The notes below the pieces were generated by a model. That model did no database searches, was not told the origin of the DNA, and was given only the letters and a program-made list of their open reading frames with translations. A stretch of 64,000 nt of DNA from Onchocerca lupi (lineage: Eukaryota > Nematoda > Chromadorea > Rhabditida > Onchocercidae), in assembly GCA_028564675.1 (NCBI GenBank), contig JAOVVO010000306.1, positions 1-64,000 on the forward strand, read 5' to 3'. Below, one piece after another: positions 1-11,130 of this stretch. The position numbers were made by a program, and so were the translations under genes. The number at the start of each line of letters is the position of its first letter. The first letter of the stretch is position 1.

Positions 1-37
1 TATATATATATGTATTTAGATTGCTTCTATTATACCA

Positions 38-1163
38 TCAATTTAGTATAAATGAAATTGAAATGAACAAAAAACGAATGAATTTTATTTTAACTAACAT
101 TTTGTAGTAATATACGATATCCACATATGTATCGGGCATCATTGGGATAATTAAGCCTTGCTTATAATTTCCTAAGTTGCCATCTAAAATACTATAAACA
201 AAATTGATATTTTATTTCTTTTAGCTAGAACGAAATTAAATGCTAATTTTAGCAATTATATAAATATTTTAATGGAAATGCAGAATTTTTTGAAATTACG
301 AACCATGTGAATATTTCCAGCTAATTGCAAAACCATTACTATCACGCATCACATAAAAACATCTGAAGCTTTGAAGTTGATCGCCTATCATCGAATCTTT
401 CGTCGACAAATTGTTATAATTAAATGCAATGAAAATATTAGGTTGCCAGCCTTCAAGCTAAAATAGTGATTCAATTGTGATTAATTGAAATTTAGAAGAT
501 TTGACTTATTTAAAATTTCTTTCTGTTATTAATAAGCTATAATAGAATAAATTACTTAATTACACAGTTTAATCAATTTTTCTTGCAGAAGGGCTAAAAA
601 AAATATACTGACCTGTTCAAAGTCATTGGATTTAATGGTATTGAATGGGTAGTGCTGTTCCATATCTAATTTTTTACTATTATCGATGAATCTTACTTTT
701 ATCCGACGATTTAACTCTTCATTTGCAGGATTGTGAAATTCTGGTTGTCTTCAATAACATTAACTAATATTTCAAGGGAAAAAAAAATGGAAATTTGGTC
801 ATTCCATTACTGTAAAAGAACCGTATAAATTAAAAATGAGTAAAGACGAACTTGCTAAGAAAGAACAAATCGCTATTTTGCAGACGGTGAGATCGGAAAA
901 TTTCTGCATATTTATCCGTTATCCGCGCTAAAATAATGAGTACATAAACTGTTGCAATCTTCATCAGATTTTTTACTAACTTCTTCTTTTAAATTATTCT
1001 CGATTTTTTAAAATATTCTATTAAATTGCAAGAAATTTAATTAATCAGATAGGAAATTGCAACTTTTACCTGAAGGAGTCGTATTTCTATCATTATTTAC
1101 TGGTGCACCATTATTTGCATCAATGCAAAGTAAAGTAAGGAATAGTGTGAAGAGCATTTCCAT
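38..1163 (-). CDS. Unrecognised small secreted protein, five exons
   Basis: I do not recognise this protein. Exons read on the minus strand are 1163-1070, 927-852, 748-613, 457-304 and 183-38, giving about 201 aa; every junction keeps phase. The ATG at 1163 opens a signal peptide (MEMLFTLFLTLLCIDA), so the product is probably secreted. The rest is hydrophilic and carries the motifs WQPNIFIAFNYNN and FRCFYVMRDSNGFAISW, with one Cys outside the signal peptide. Acceptors are good (ATTTTAG, TATTTTAG). Two donors are the weak GTTCGT type, which is also used by wah-1 exon 1 in this window. The last exon has an AT-rich hydrophobic tail, so its stop at 40-38 is the least certain part. It could be a filarial-specific secreted protein or a recently decayed gene; only transcript data would decide. 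Confidence 0.55.
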
Positions 1164-1559
1164 CGTTTGCTGTTAATTTCAAAACTAAATTAATTTATAA
1201 AAATAAGCAGTGAGATTTCCTTGATTAATGCATCAGAAGTATTAAGTATGATATTTCTGGAAATTTCCAAGTACAGAAATCCATTTTATGTATTCACTGA
1301 TTATGCTGCTTAAATTCACTGTTACCACTACTTAATTTCACTTCCATTTCAAAAATTTATTGATCGAACTACGATCGGATTTTTTTTTTTTGCCTATTTC
1401 AAAAATCAGTCAATCAAAAATCTCAATACTACTCATTTACAACTTATAGATTTATTAAATTATGTTTTCTCATTAAAAACTTTTTTAAAATTTTTTTCAA
1501 AGTTTTTTTTGAAATTTTTTTTTAAATTCTTGGATTAAGATGAAGGAAATGAGAATACT

Positions 1560-2110
1560 TTTCATGTGACTTTCACATGAATATTCCTAGCATAGAATTG
1601 AAAAAAAAAGAAAAAAAGAAACTAATATTGTAGAGAAGTGATGAATAAAAAGATGAAATAATTGGTAAGGATGTCTTATGGTAAGAAGTGATGTTTTAAG
1701 CATAAAAGATTATAGATAGAATTTAGAAGATTACATTGAATGTTGATAGTTTATGCAAGAAATTCCTTAAAGTTTTCGAAATGAATTCATGAAATTTATG
1801 TATTCGTCAGAGTATAACATAAATATAAAAATATTGGTTTTACTTTTACCCGGAAATAAAAAGCTTATATATCGGAGTAATTACACGTCATAAACGTCAC
1901 CAGAGATATTTTTATCCGAAGATTAAAAATAGTCTTTGTTACGGACTACACAATACTTAATATTCATGCAATAAAACGTACTCATTCATGTGAAATTGTA
2001 TTGAGTGCATTGAAAGTTTTATATATGCATATGAAATATATACATAATTTCAATGCAAGTATAAATTCATCTGAAATGAGTATGTTTTATTGCATATTTT
2101 ACTGACATTT
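1560..2110 (+). repeat. Inverted-repeat arm A
   Basis: This stretch matches the reverse complement of 4925-5510 with obvious similarity along most of its length. Landmarks are a block around 1695-1765 (TTTATGCAAG flank) against 5325-5400, and a block around 1860-1930 (TTATATCGGAGTAATTACAC) against 5095-5155. The identity looks like 70-80% by eye. It surrounds, with arm B, a decayed Helitron helicase end. Confidence 0.6.
1967..2095. repeat. Foldback palindrome A
   Basis: A near-palindrome with arms of about 60 bp. It starts ATGCAATAAAACGTACTCATT and ends with the complementary AATGAGTATGTTTTATTGCAT, with inner arms TGCATTGAAA and TTTCAATGCA. This is the structure of a foldback or MITE-like element. 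A second copy lies at 4944-5074. Confidence 0.7.
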
Positions 2111-3845
2111 TAAGCTTATTAGTGAATTAAAATGAATTTTTTTGTATAAAAAGTTAAAAATCAAATTATCACATGTGTATCACACGTTGCAATATTTGTA
2201 ATATTTCACAATGATCAAATTTCCCAGCAAAACGGAAAATTATCAGCAAAAATTTCATTGTAATAACTTGTCGAAGATTATATGCGCAGCAGAGATGTTC
2301 TGTAAAATTTCTAAAATAGCGATAGAAATTGCAGGCATTTTAAAAAGGCTGAGTATGAAAATTCATAAAAGTATGCTGTCTGTAGATGGCAATATATTGT
2401 GAATTTTGTATAAAAATTTAAAAAATAAAACTTTCGACAATTTTGTTACATGAAAATAAAATTAATTTACATAAAGTAAATTAGTACATGTTAAGTTAAC
2501 TTTTTTTTCGTTCATTTATCTTTAAAAAATTTCAAACGAAAGAAAAGAATTAATTTTTGTTTCTTGCCTCACTTGTCAATTCTTTTACTTTTTCAAAAAA
2601 ATATTGACAATGATACAGTAAAAGTTTTTGTTGTTGTTAGTTTTTAGAAATAAATTACATTCTACTTCAAATTATGCCATCAAACTTCTTCATCTTTGTC
2701 ATAGAAGCTTAAGACTAAAAAAACAAAAAAAAAAAAAAAAGAAAAAAATTTAGCTATTTCTGCATATAATTGTTTTAGATTCGATTGATTTGTTCAGATC
2801 ATTTCATCAAAATTTACTAACAACTTCTGAAACTGATCATAAATTCTTTGCTTCTTTCTCATATACTCCCGTCATTCATTGAAATAATTTCTTTTATGAT
2901 ATTTTTTGTTTTAAAAAATGCTAAGAATTTGTTATTTTTATAAATATGCTTACATTCTAACTATTTTTCAATGTCCACGAAACTGATCATAACATATATT
3001 TCATCACAAACAAATGACAAAAGTTATATCTCTGGTTAGTTTTGAAAAGTTGTTAGCAGATTGAAAGGATATTTTCATATCTAAAATGATCGATATATAG
3101 ATCATTATCCATTAGATAAAATAAATATCTAATTTTTTTTTCTCATCTTCAATAATCTGAGCTCAAATTGTTTGTTGTTTTTTCCCTATAATTTTCTTCG
3201 TCATAAACTACTTTATGTATCAAATATCCTTGCATTCAGAGATATCCTTCATAATAATCTTGTCAGTATTAAAATACTGAAAATAATTTTTCATCAAATT
3301 TTTAATTCAGTTATTTTATTTATTCATCGAATTTTCTACTAAGAAATTTTCCCATTTTAATTTTAGATGAATAAGTTAAGTATATCACACATGAATAATC
3401 ATGGAAAAGTATATCACACATGAATAATCCCAATTAATTCATTGATGTTTGTTAAGCAAGATGAAGTAAAATTAGTTTTCAAAAATTGAAAAAGTTCTTC
3501 ATAGTTTAAAACTAATTCTCGTTTTTATTGAAATTATAAAAGATTACTGAGAAAAATCTGGCCTTAACAATCGAAAAATTATATACACAAGAATTCACGA
3601 AACAATTTTACGATTCAAAATTGTCGAAAAAAGTTAAATTTTTGTAAAAAGTATAAACTCATAAATTTTTCATATATAGCTCTCATTTCTTTCGGACGCA
3701 GTAGAATTACAGCTGAAATATGATGATCATTTGCATCACACTGTTTATTGGCAGCATTAACATTTCAGAAATTACTTTCCATATATTAATTTTATTTTGA
3801 TTCGACAAGAATCCCGAAAATTTTATTTTAAATTTTTATACAAAA
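2111..3845. other. AT-rich spacer, no gene seen
   Basis: There is no supported exon here. A 63-codon frame at 2211-2402 lacks splice context and homology. The 22-bp block AAGTATATCACACATGAATA is present twice between 3375 and 3429. The remainder is AT-rich with poly(A) runs. Confidence 0.6.
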
Positions 3846-3849
3846 TTCA

Positions 3850-4317
3850 TAGCATAAATCCGTAGACATTGTTGTGGAAGCAGATAAAGCGGTTAATTAT
3901 CCAACAGAATTTCGAATTCACTCGATTTGCCAGGGATGTCACCACACATGCTGCAATTGAAAATCGACGTGCCAATTATCATGTTGTGATATCAACCAGC
4001 CAAAACTTTGCAACTACACGCGGCTTGCAATAAAAAATTTGATGAGCAACGTCGTAGGAGCAACAATCTTGACCTTTCAAAGGTGAAGATGTCCTTTTTC
4101 TCGCATTCTTATGATTCCAGTGGATTTGCTATTTCAATTTAAGAGATTGCAATTTCCAATTCGACTGATGTTTGCATTCACCATCAGCAAAGCTCAGGGT
4201 CAATCTTTAGAATTGTGCGATTTATATCTAGAGACCGATTGCTTCTCACATGGACAATTATATGTTGTGTGTTCTAAAGTCGGCAAACCAGACAATGTCT
4301 ATATCAACACAGAATAA
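3850..4317 (+). pseudogene. Helitron Pif1-type helicase, decayed C-terminal end
   Basis: This is the last 150 or so codons of a Helitron Rep/helicase protein, in pieces. An upstream piece near 3890-4090 reads through NYPTEF and MLQLKI-like segments characteristic of these helicases but changes frame and contains stops. The final open piece (4111-4317) carries FQFKRLQFPIRLMFAFTISK, followed by AQGQSLE and CFSHGQLYVVCSKVGKPDN, which match the conserved end of the SF1B (Pif1) helicase domain. The Rep domain, Walker motifs and zinc-finger region are absent, so no active protein is made. It marks an old rolling-circle transposon insertion; the same genome region also contains several Helitron-like termini. 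Confidence 0.85.
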
Positions 4318-4323
4318 TAAAAA

Positions 4324-4437
4324 ATTTGTATACCCACAAGTATTGTGAAATAAATTGCTTAATTTGTATACCCACAAGTATTGTGAAATAAATTGCTTAA
4401 TTTGTATACCCACAAGTATTGTGAAATAAATTGCTTA
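4324..4437. repeat. 38-bp minisatellite, three perfect units
   Basis: Three identical head-to-tail copies of a 38-bp unit (AATTTGTATACCCACAAGTA followed by TTGTGAAATAAATTGCTT). It begins just after the stop of the helicase relic. The unit contains what looks like the end of the helicase reading frame (codons for NFVYPQV), so it probably expanded from Helitron sequence. Perfect identity implies recent expansion. Confidence 0.95.
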
Positions 4438-4815
4438 ATGGCACATTTCATTACACACTACCATGACCTCGACATTTGTGCGACGCAACTACATTTCCTA
4501 AAAATAAAAAAATAAACGAACTACATCTCTCACAAAGCAAAAAACAAACAAAAAGCTTAAATTAATCGTCTTATTTAAAAATACGTGCCTGTCTGAATGC
4601 AACGCGGTATGAAAATTTCGAATCAATCAATGAGGAACTTGAAACGTTGCAGAAAATAGGCAAGATGAATAAATTTTGTCCATTCATGAAGACGCGATGA
4701 GAGACGGAGTCAAAAAATTCATCCCGCTCATGAGAGCGTGGTGCATGGCCGAGTTAATAAACTCCGCCCCTCAACTTAAGTTGTCACGGAGTGAACATGA
4801 AAAAAGCAAGTACGT

Positions 4816-4861
<46 letters not shown>

Positions 4862-4924
4862 GCGCTATTCTTATGAACGGTTGTGTTAAAATTTGAAAAC
4901 AATAACATTTAAATTTTTTATTAT
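4438..4924. other. Probable Helitron 3' remainder, then poly(A) tract
   Basis: Less AT-rich than its surroundings up to 4815, with short inverted motifs, followed by 42 consecutive A residues (about 4819-4860). It sits where a Helitron 3' end would be expected after the helicase. No CTRR terminus with a hairpin could be fixed confidently. Confidence 0.4.
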
Positions 4925-5510
4925 ATAGGTAAGTCGATGAAATATGCAATAAAACGCACTTTTCTCACGTAAAAACTGTACTGATGCATTGGAATTTTAT
5001 ATATAGTTCATATGTATATACAAAACTTCCAATGCATCAATACAATTTCACTTGAAATGAGTCGTTTCATTACGTGATTCAGTGTTGTATATTTCTGATC
5101 ACCGGATAAAATATCTCGGGTGACATTTATGAAGTGTAACTATTCCGACATATAAGGGGTTTGATTGATTGAGATGCTTTTCATTTCCACATAGAAATAA
5201 TTCATTGTCTATGCTATTGCAAATTTTGCTCTTCAAAGTCATTTCCTATATTTTCGTATTTATGTTATACACTGATAAATAACGAAATTGCATGAATTTA
5301 TTTCAATAAATTTGAAGGATTTTTGGCATAAACTATCAATATTTAATGTAACTTTCTGAATCTTATCTACACGCTTAGAACATCATTCTTTAACACGGAC
5401 ACCCTTTCATTGATTATTCATTATCTTTTTACTAATCATTTCTCTACATTATCTGCTTTTTTCAATTCCATGCTGAGAATGTTCATGTGAACAGAACATG
5501 GAAAGTGACT
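4925..5510 (-). repeat. Inverted-repeat arm B
   Basis: Reverse-complement partner of 1560-2110. A sub-block at 5137-5245 is also inverted at about 5825-5925 (shared TATGTCGGAATAGCTACAC and GACAATGAATTACTTCTATG), so the unit has been copied more than twice locally. Confidence 0.6.
4944..5074. repeat. Foldback palindrome B
   Basis: Second copy of the palindrome at 1967-2095, more decayed. Its inner arms are GATGCATTGGAA and TTCCAATGCATC. Confidence 0.65.
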
Positions 5511-5925
5511 TCCATTTCATGCAACTATGATTCTGGAATTTTAGGAATTTTAATGATCATCAAACTTTTGATACAAAAGTTAAATTAAATAGAAGTTAAA
5601 TGTGAATATCTTTACGAAAAGGACATATGGAAAATGAATGAGAAAAAATTCTTAGTTTGTTCCTCCATGAAGTTTTCATTGTCCCTCTGTAAATTATATG
5701 ATTGAAAAGTTCCGTGAAGATTTCAAAATTATACAGAACTGAATGAAATCATTAATTGCTTTACCTTCTTAAATGATATGAAATTCTTAATTAATACTGA
5801 AAAATCAGTTTATGACAAAATTATTCAATTCGACTTTGAAAAGTAAAATTTGCAGTAGTAATAGACAATGAATTACTTCTATGAGGAAAGAAAAACTTAT
5901 ATGTCGGAATAGCTACACATATTAA

Positions 5926-6935
5926 TGATGAAATTCCTGTATATTTCCATCCATGTATTTTCTACATAAATATTTTTCACATAATTAGGGAGATTAATTA
6001 ACTAATTAATTTTCCTAATTTTAGTAAAGTACCGACGTTCATCAATAAGAATGTCGCGGTGTTCAATGGTGAAGAAATTTTATCAAAAATTCTATTATTG
6101 CCTTTTATAATTTACAAATCAATAAATAGGTATCGGCAATTCTCTTGCTTATTATCGTTTAATACTGGTAAAACGATATTCTAAGTAATATGCGGAAACA
6201 CTAGTTAGTTGAGAACTGCGAATTTCTTAATTTTGATTATATCTTTAGAAGAATTTGTACAATTATGATTGATTTGCGCGGATGCTTCATTAAATGTAGC
6301 TAATACGGGTAATTTTGTGTTCCGTAATGACTGAAAAGGAAGATTAATATTAATTAGTCTGTCCTAAATGTTATAGATTCAATAAATTATTTTTATTACA
6401 TAATATCCAAGTCACATCGTAATGACAATGCAAGCATTGTTTTTCACGATTGGAATTAATGATCTAAGTGAAATGAAATTCCAGTGGTAATTTTATTGAA
6501 AAAAATTGGCATTACATAAAAAAAATTTTCTTCATTGGCATCATTATTCAAACTACAAACAAATGGAAAGTTTTTTTTTTTTTTTTTTTTTTTTTGTTCA
6601 ATATGAGCAAGAACTGTGTTTTTTACAGTTTTACATGAACAGTGATGTTGTAATGTTCATTTCAAAACATTTGAAATTTTTTTCCGAATTACACGGCAGC
6701 TGTATGAATCATAAAGTTACTGTATATAAATTTCTTTCAAATCATTAAATTATCATTTTTATTTAATAGACTAATAAAATATTTCCTTCCAAGCCTTAAT
6801 ATTGTTATAAATGCAAGGAAAATGTTTTCCAGTTTCTCGGTGAAATACTTTAATGTTTTGTTAGCATAAACTAATGCTGATTATCCCATTTTTTATAGTT
6901 GACTTGCATTTCACGCATGATTTTTTTTTTTTAGA
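5926..6935. other. Intergenic, no gene seen
   Basis: AT-rich DNA with a T run near 6570-6595. No exon with supporting splice sites or recognisable protein was found. Confidence 0.55.
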
Positions 6936-6948
6936 TTTGTGTACGTGA

Positions 6949-6984
<36 letters not shown>

Positions 6985-7820
6985 ATTTTGGTACTTAATC
7001 CAGAAAAAATTTGAAATCAAATATAAACGATCACAGAATGAGATGGATTTGTTGTATTATTTTTCCAACAATTAGCGTTGTTTATAATCTATTTCTGATG
7101 AAAGAAGTATTAGTACGGATGTGAGATATAGTAAAATTGTTGCTTTTTATTTTTCACATTGTTTGCTTTTTTCATCTGACCAAAAAACTGTCTTTATGTG
7201 TAAAATATTACACAAACAAAAGAACTTACATTTTCTTTATCTTTGATTGCTCCATATTTAACTGAAATAGAATCTTATTATGTTAACAAGCGGTCGTTCC
7301 AAATGTATGACAATTTCAAAACTTAATATTAATGTTGATTTTATAATGATTCAATTATATTCGAACTGTACTCAATACCGGAAAATAAACTTATAAAGCC
7401 TAGTAACAAGAATGAAAAAAAAATATTGTTATATGTCATCAAAGGAATTTTTAGAACAAAAAAGTTGTGGGAGTGTTCAATAGTTCAAGTTTCGTCACCG
7501 ATTACATCGTAAATCTAAATCATTTGAAACTAAGTCATTAAACAGCAAATTTTTTTCATCCGCATCAAATAAACAGTTTTACGAAACTTTTAGAAAATAG
7601 TGCCAATACTTAAGAAATACATGAAGACTTAGATTATATGAAGTCATCCTTCACTTTGAATTATGTTTGTGAATCATTTGATCGATTAATGAAATGATGT
7701 GAAATGACATGATCTGACCCGTAAATGACCTTTCTTCGAAAATGGATGATGCATTATGAGGAAATTATCTTTGTTCAGGATTGGTTGCTTGTTTTTTGCA
7801 ACAATAGTGTGTGTTCGATA

Positions 7821-9924
7821 ATGCATTGTTTGCAAATTGTAATCACCATAGTATTGTACTCATTTGGAAAAATATCTGTAGAAAAGTAAGTTTTTATGTA
7901 TCACATCGATCATTCTGCTGCTAGTATTCACATTCATTTGATTTCATTAACAACGACTCATATTATGAACGCTTTTGCTTTCGCACTCAATTACGAATTG
8001 AATAATACCTCTCACTTATTAACATATTCTTTTGTTAATTTAAAAGATTTCTGTCACCCTTAATTCAGTGACATTATGACCAAATTCGATGGAAGTTAAT
8101 CATTCAATCAAATCGATAGTAAGTCTTTTCAGAATATGCTCATTACTTTATCATCTAGCCGCTTTCAAAATCAAAATATTTATATCTTGATTATATATAT
8201 AAAATATGGCAAAAATAACTTGATAATTCGAATGGTCCTGATAATTATTGTTTTATTTTATTTTTGTTGCTTTTGCTCATTTTATTGCAACTATTAATTG
8301 TGAATGTTTTTGGGTTAAAAATTTCCTCAAAAAAAAAAAACAACAACAACAACAACTGAAGTTAATGAAAAAAGATTTGCGCTTTAAAATGGAATTAAAA
8401 AGTTGGGATATTTTGAATTGAATTCTCAAGAATCTCAAAAAGGATAATGTTAATCCTCGATTTCGACATTGAGCTAGCGACTATCCTAATAGAAATAAAA
8501 CTTTGTTCATGTGTAACATATAGAAAGAGACCTATTCAAAGAATATAGTAAATATGTGATATGTTGCAGTGCTAATTGCAAAAAGTGCACAATGTCAGTA
8601 GATTCAGCATTCAAGAAGTATGGAATTGTACCGGACGTTGTGTCAACAGCTCCTACGAAGTTAGTCAGTGTGAGTTACAATAATCTCGAGGTAAGCATTG
8701 AGGAATATGCGTTGTCTAAAATGAACAAAAATAATTTATATTCGTACATCAAAGTGGTTGGGTATATCTTTATATCTTCATATCTTCAATATACATTAAT
8801 TAATTATCCGTCTATTATGTCATTTACTTCGCTATGAAGAAAATAATTTGAATGCCAGGTCTCATTATTTTCCTGACTTGTATCAGTAAATAAGACATTC
8901 CAGAGATTTTTACAGATAGGATTCAAAAATTCGTTAGTCAACGCTATAATAATAACTCAGGCTCAAGGCGATTTCATATTTGCATTATTTTGTATTTAGG
9001 ATGTGAATTATTTGAAGAGTAATAATGTCTGGAAAATATTTAGGTGAATCTGGGCAATGAACTTACGCCGACGCAGGTGAAGAATCAGCCGACGAAAGTA
9101 TCGTGGGATGCCAAGCCTGGAACCTTATATACACTTGTTATGACTGGTATTCAGCCATTTAAATCATTACCAATGATTTTACAGCTATTACAAACTAATG
9201 TAATTGAACTAAAAATTTCAGACCCGGACGCACCATCTCGAAAGAACCCCATCTTCAGGGAGTGGCACCATTGGTAAGTGGTCATCCTTTGGTTATTCCT
9301 TATGACTTGACTGTTCGAAATTTCCAATGAAATATTAGCGGTACTAAAAAATATATTTTGACTATAAATCTATTTTCATAGGTTGGTAATTAATATTCCT
9401 GGACACAATGTTAGCAGTGGCACAGTGTTATCCGATTATATTGGATCGGGTCCACCAAAAGGCACAGGTAAATAAGTAATGACAATGTTATACTTCCATA
9501 AAAATATTACTTTTTTTGAAATTGAAATCATTTCCAAATAAATAATAGGTATCTTGGGCCATTAGATGACTCATCTGATAATCAAACATTTTGAAATGCT
9601 GATTTCATTTATAGGACTTCATCGTTATGTATTCTTGGTTTATAAACAACCTGGATATATCATGGATACCCAACATGGACATCTTACCACTTCAGGCAAA
9701 AATCGTGCAAATTTCAAAACTGTCAAATTTGCAAAGAAACATCACTTGAGAAATCCAGTTGCCGGGAACTTCTTTCAGGTCATTTCAAAATCTTGTCAAA
9801 TTTGATTATGTTTTTAGAAATGCATTTAACTTCTTTTTTTTTTGCACATTTTAAAAACAAGTAAATAAAATTTAAATTAGGAAGGGATACTTTTTTTGTT
9901 TTTCAGGCTAAGTATGAAGGCTAA
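7821..9924 (+). CDS. Ov-16: Ov-16-like secreted PEBP antigen, copy 1
   Basis: Phosphatidylethanolamine-binding protein family, matching the secreted filarial antigen Ov-16. Exons are 7821-7885, 8570-8690, 9044-9146, 9222-9273, 9382-9467, 9615-9778 and 9907-9924, giving 202 aa with all phases consistent. Exon 1 encodes a signal peptide (MHCLQIVITIVLYSFG...). The PEBP ligand-site motifs are intact: YTLVMTDPDAPSRKNP across exons 3-4, EWHHWL, and GLHRYVFLVYKQ in exon 6. The family binds phospholipids; Ov-16 is known as an immunodominant antigen. Compared with copy 2, the C-terminal exons carry several acidic-to-basic or neutral-to-basic changes (GKN for GEN, TVKF for VVEF, HHLRNP for HHLGNP) and the tail is AKYEG instead of AKHED. 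AATAAA follows near 10065. It appears functional. Confidence 0.93.
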
Positions 9925-10257
9925 CATGAAGACTGTAAATATCAAGATTATATGAACTGCTTAAACGACTCTAGAGACTCAGCGACTGATGCTTATTGAT
10001 TTGTTTTTGTGACATTTGAATGAATTCTTCTTTAAAGTTATTTGCTAAATTTCGAATTTAATGGGAATAAATACTTTTTATATGTCTATTATGAATCAAG
10101 CAAGTTTAATTGTTTGGCTGATGTTATGCACTTCAATATACTGTTTCATTGTTTTCAAAGCATTATTCGAGCTATTTCAATATCTTCTTTCTCCCGAATT
10201 TTCCTTCATTGATAAAACTTATCCATTTTCCAGGTTAAGATTTAAAAGTTATCATCG

Positions 10258-10449
10258 ATGATTTGTGATAGTCGATTAGAACTTCTAACTCAAATTCTCA
10301 TTAACAGTAGTATTAGAAATAATAGATATTACGTGAACGGAAATGATGTCAAATCTCTGAAGGATTTTGCGGAAATGAGCGTCCTAAATTTTGTCGAACT
10401 GTTTGGCCTATCTGTTGATTACATATTAAAATCTCGCGCTAAGCCGTAG
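10258..10449 (+). CDS. Conserved short ORF downstream of Ov-16 copy 1
   Basis: A 63-codon frame, unrecognised. It begins MICDSRLELLTQILINSSIR and ends LSVDYILKSRAKP. Unit 2 has the same protein (16094-16285). The only two base differences inside the frame are third-position and silent (CTA/CTG Leu, AAA/AAG Lys). The initiating ATG of copy 1 is GTG in copy 2, so that start is not shared. A TTTTCCAG acceptor lies at 10224-10231, but an in-frame TAA follows it. It may be an exon of an unresolved gene, or a chance frame in a recently converted tract. Confidence 0.3.
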   Translation: MICDSRLELLTQILINSSIRNNRYYVNGNDVKSLKDFAEMSVLNFVELFGLSVDYILKSRAKP

Positions 10450-10620
10450 CTATCAGACTGCTTAGCAAGATATGTCTTCTTTAACTCTTATCGAACATTA
10501 ATTCATCTCAGAACGATGCTTTACTCCATCGAAATCTTAAAGTCATCACAATGTAGAAAATGGCAGACATGATAAGACATTTAAATGAGCATATATGAAA
10601 GAAGCGTATATTTACGATGG

Positions 10621-10865
10621 GGGTCGGCCAAGCTTCGTGTGTCTGGCTCCAGTTCTTCTATATAAATAAAAATGTCAATGTTCGTTTGTTCAAAATTTTA
10701 AACCTCCGAAAGACCTTAAACACCTGCCTTATCTATATTAATTCAAAACCTTAGATATCGGAAATGTTTACCCATTGTTCTGAAATTTTGACACAACGCT
10801 GCATTCGAATACGCGCATGTTTTTACACAAGCGTTGCTGTAGCTCATTCTGGTTAATAATATATA
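10621..10865 (+). mobile_element. Helitron-like terminus, copy in unit 1
   Basis: TCTATATAAATAAAAATG starts at 10657 and is followed by AATGTTCGTTTG, then ATTTTGACACAACG and GCATTCGAATACGCGCATG. The same order of blocks recurs at 16493, 34470 and 35163. The TC start inside AT-rich DNA and the block pattern fit the 5' end of a non-autonomous Helitron. The 36 bases before it (GTCGGCCAAGCTTCGTG...) resemble the 3' part of the 35163 copy, so two elements may lie head to tail. It was present before the Ov-16 duplication because both units carry it at the same offset. Confidence 0.6.
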
Positions 10866-10881
10866 AATCAAATAGATTTTC

Positions 10882-10925
10882 TCACGTGAAATCACTGAGG
10901 GAATTTTCACGTGAAATCACTGAAG
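10882..10925. promoter_or_regulatory. Paired CACGTG direct repeat, unit 1
   Basis: TCACGTGAAATCACTGA occurs twice, with CACGTG at 10883-10888 and 10908-10913, 25 bp apart. The pair is conserved in unit 2. CACGTG is the canonical bHLH E-box, but binding is only inferred. Confidence 0.45.
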
Positions 10926-11130
10926 TGGGAGATGGCCAGTTCTACGCAATGAGATTCATCCTACTATAAATTGAACGACGGAATATTATGCACAATCATT
11001 CCAGTTCCCAAATCAAAGTGCTAAAGCGCATTGTGACGTACGTTTATTCGGAATTTTGGGCTGCAGTTTATGTCTCGGTTCACATACGGAATGCTGCAGA
11101 ATTCATGTTTGGTTTTGTGAATTATAAAAC

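Larger units (their letters stand above)
6940..11130 (+). repeat. Tandem duplication, unit 1 (Ov-16 locus)
   Basis: Unit 1 of a direct duplication whose partner is about 11975-16990. The offset is 5,836 bp from 9044 onwards and 5,838 bp at exon 2. Identity is patchy: poor to moderate from 6940 to 8488, very high from about 8490 to 9650, lower from 9650 to 10040, then very high again to about 11110. Unit 2 is longer because it has several hundred extra bases in its 5' spacer (about 12330-13130). Confidence 0.9.

Noticed and set aside
787..893. Plus-strand frame reading FGHSITVKEPYKLKMSKDEL with a donor-like ACG|GTGAGA
   Set aside because: It overlaps, antisense, exon 2 of the minus-strand secreted gene, whose junctions fit in phase on both sides; no plus-strand partner exons were found.
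4738..4800. tRNA A-box-like TGGCCGAGTTAATAAACTCC
   Set aside because: No B-box (GGTTCGA-type) and no cloverleaf could be traced, so it is not a tRNA; at most a decayed tRNA-derived piece.
6506..6748. 80-codon frame with a poly-Phe run
   Set aside because: Produced by a poly(T) tract; it opens with TTG and has no homology.
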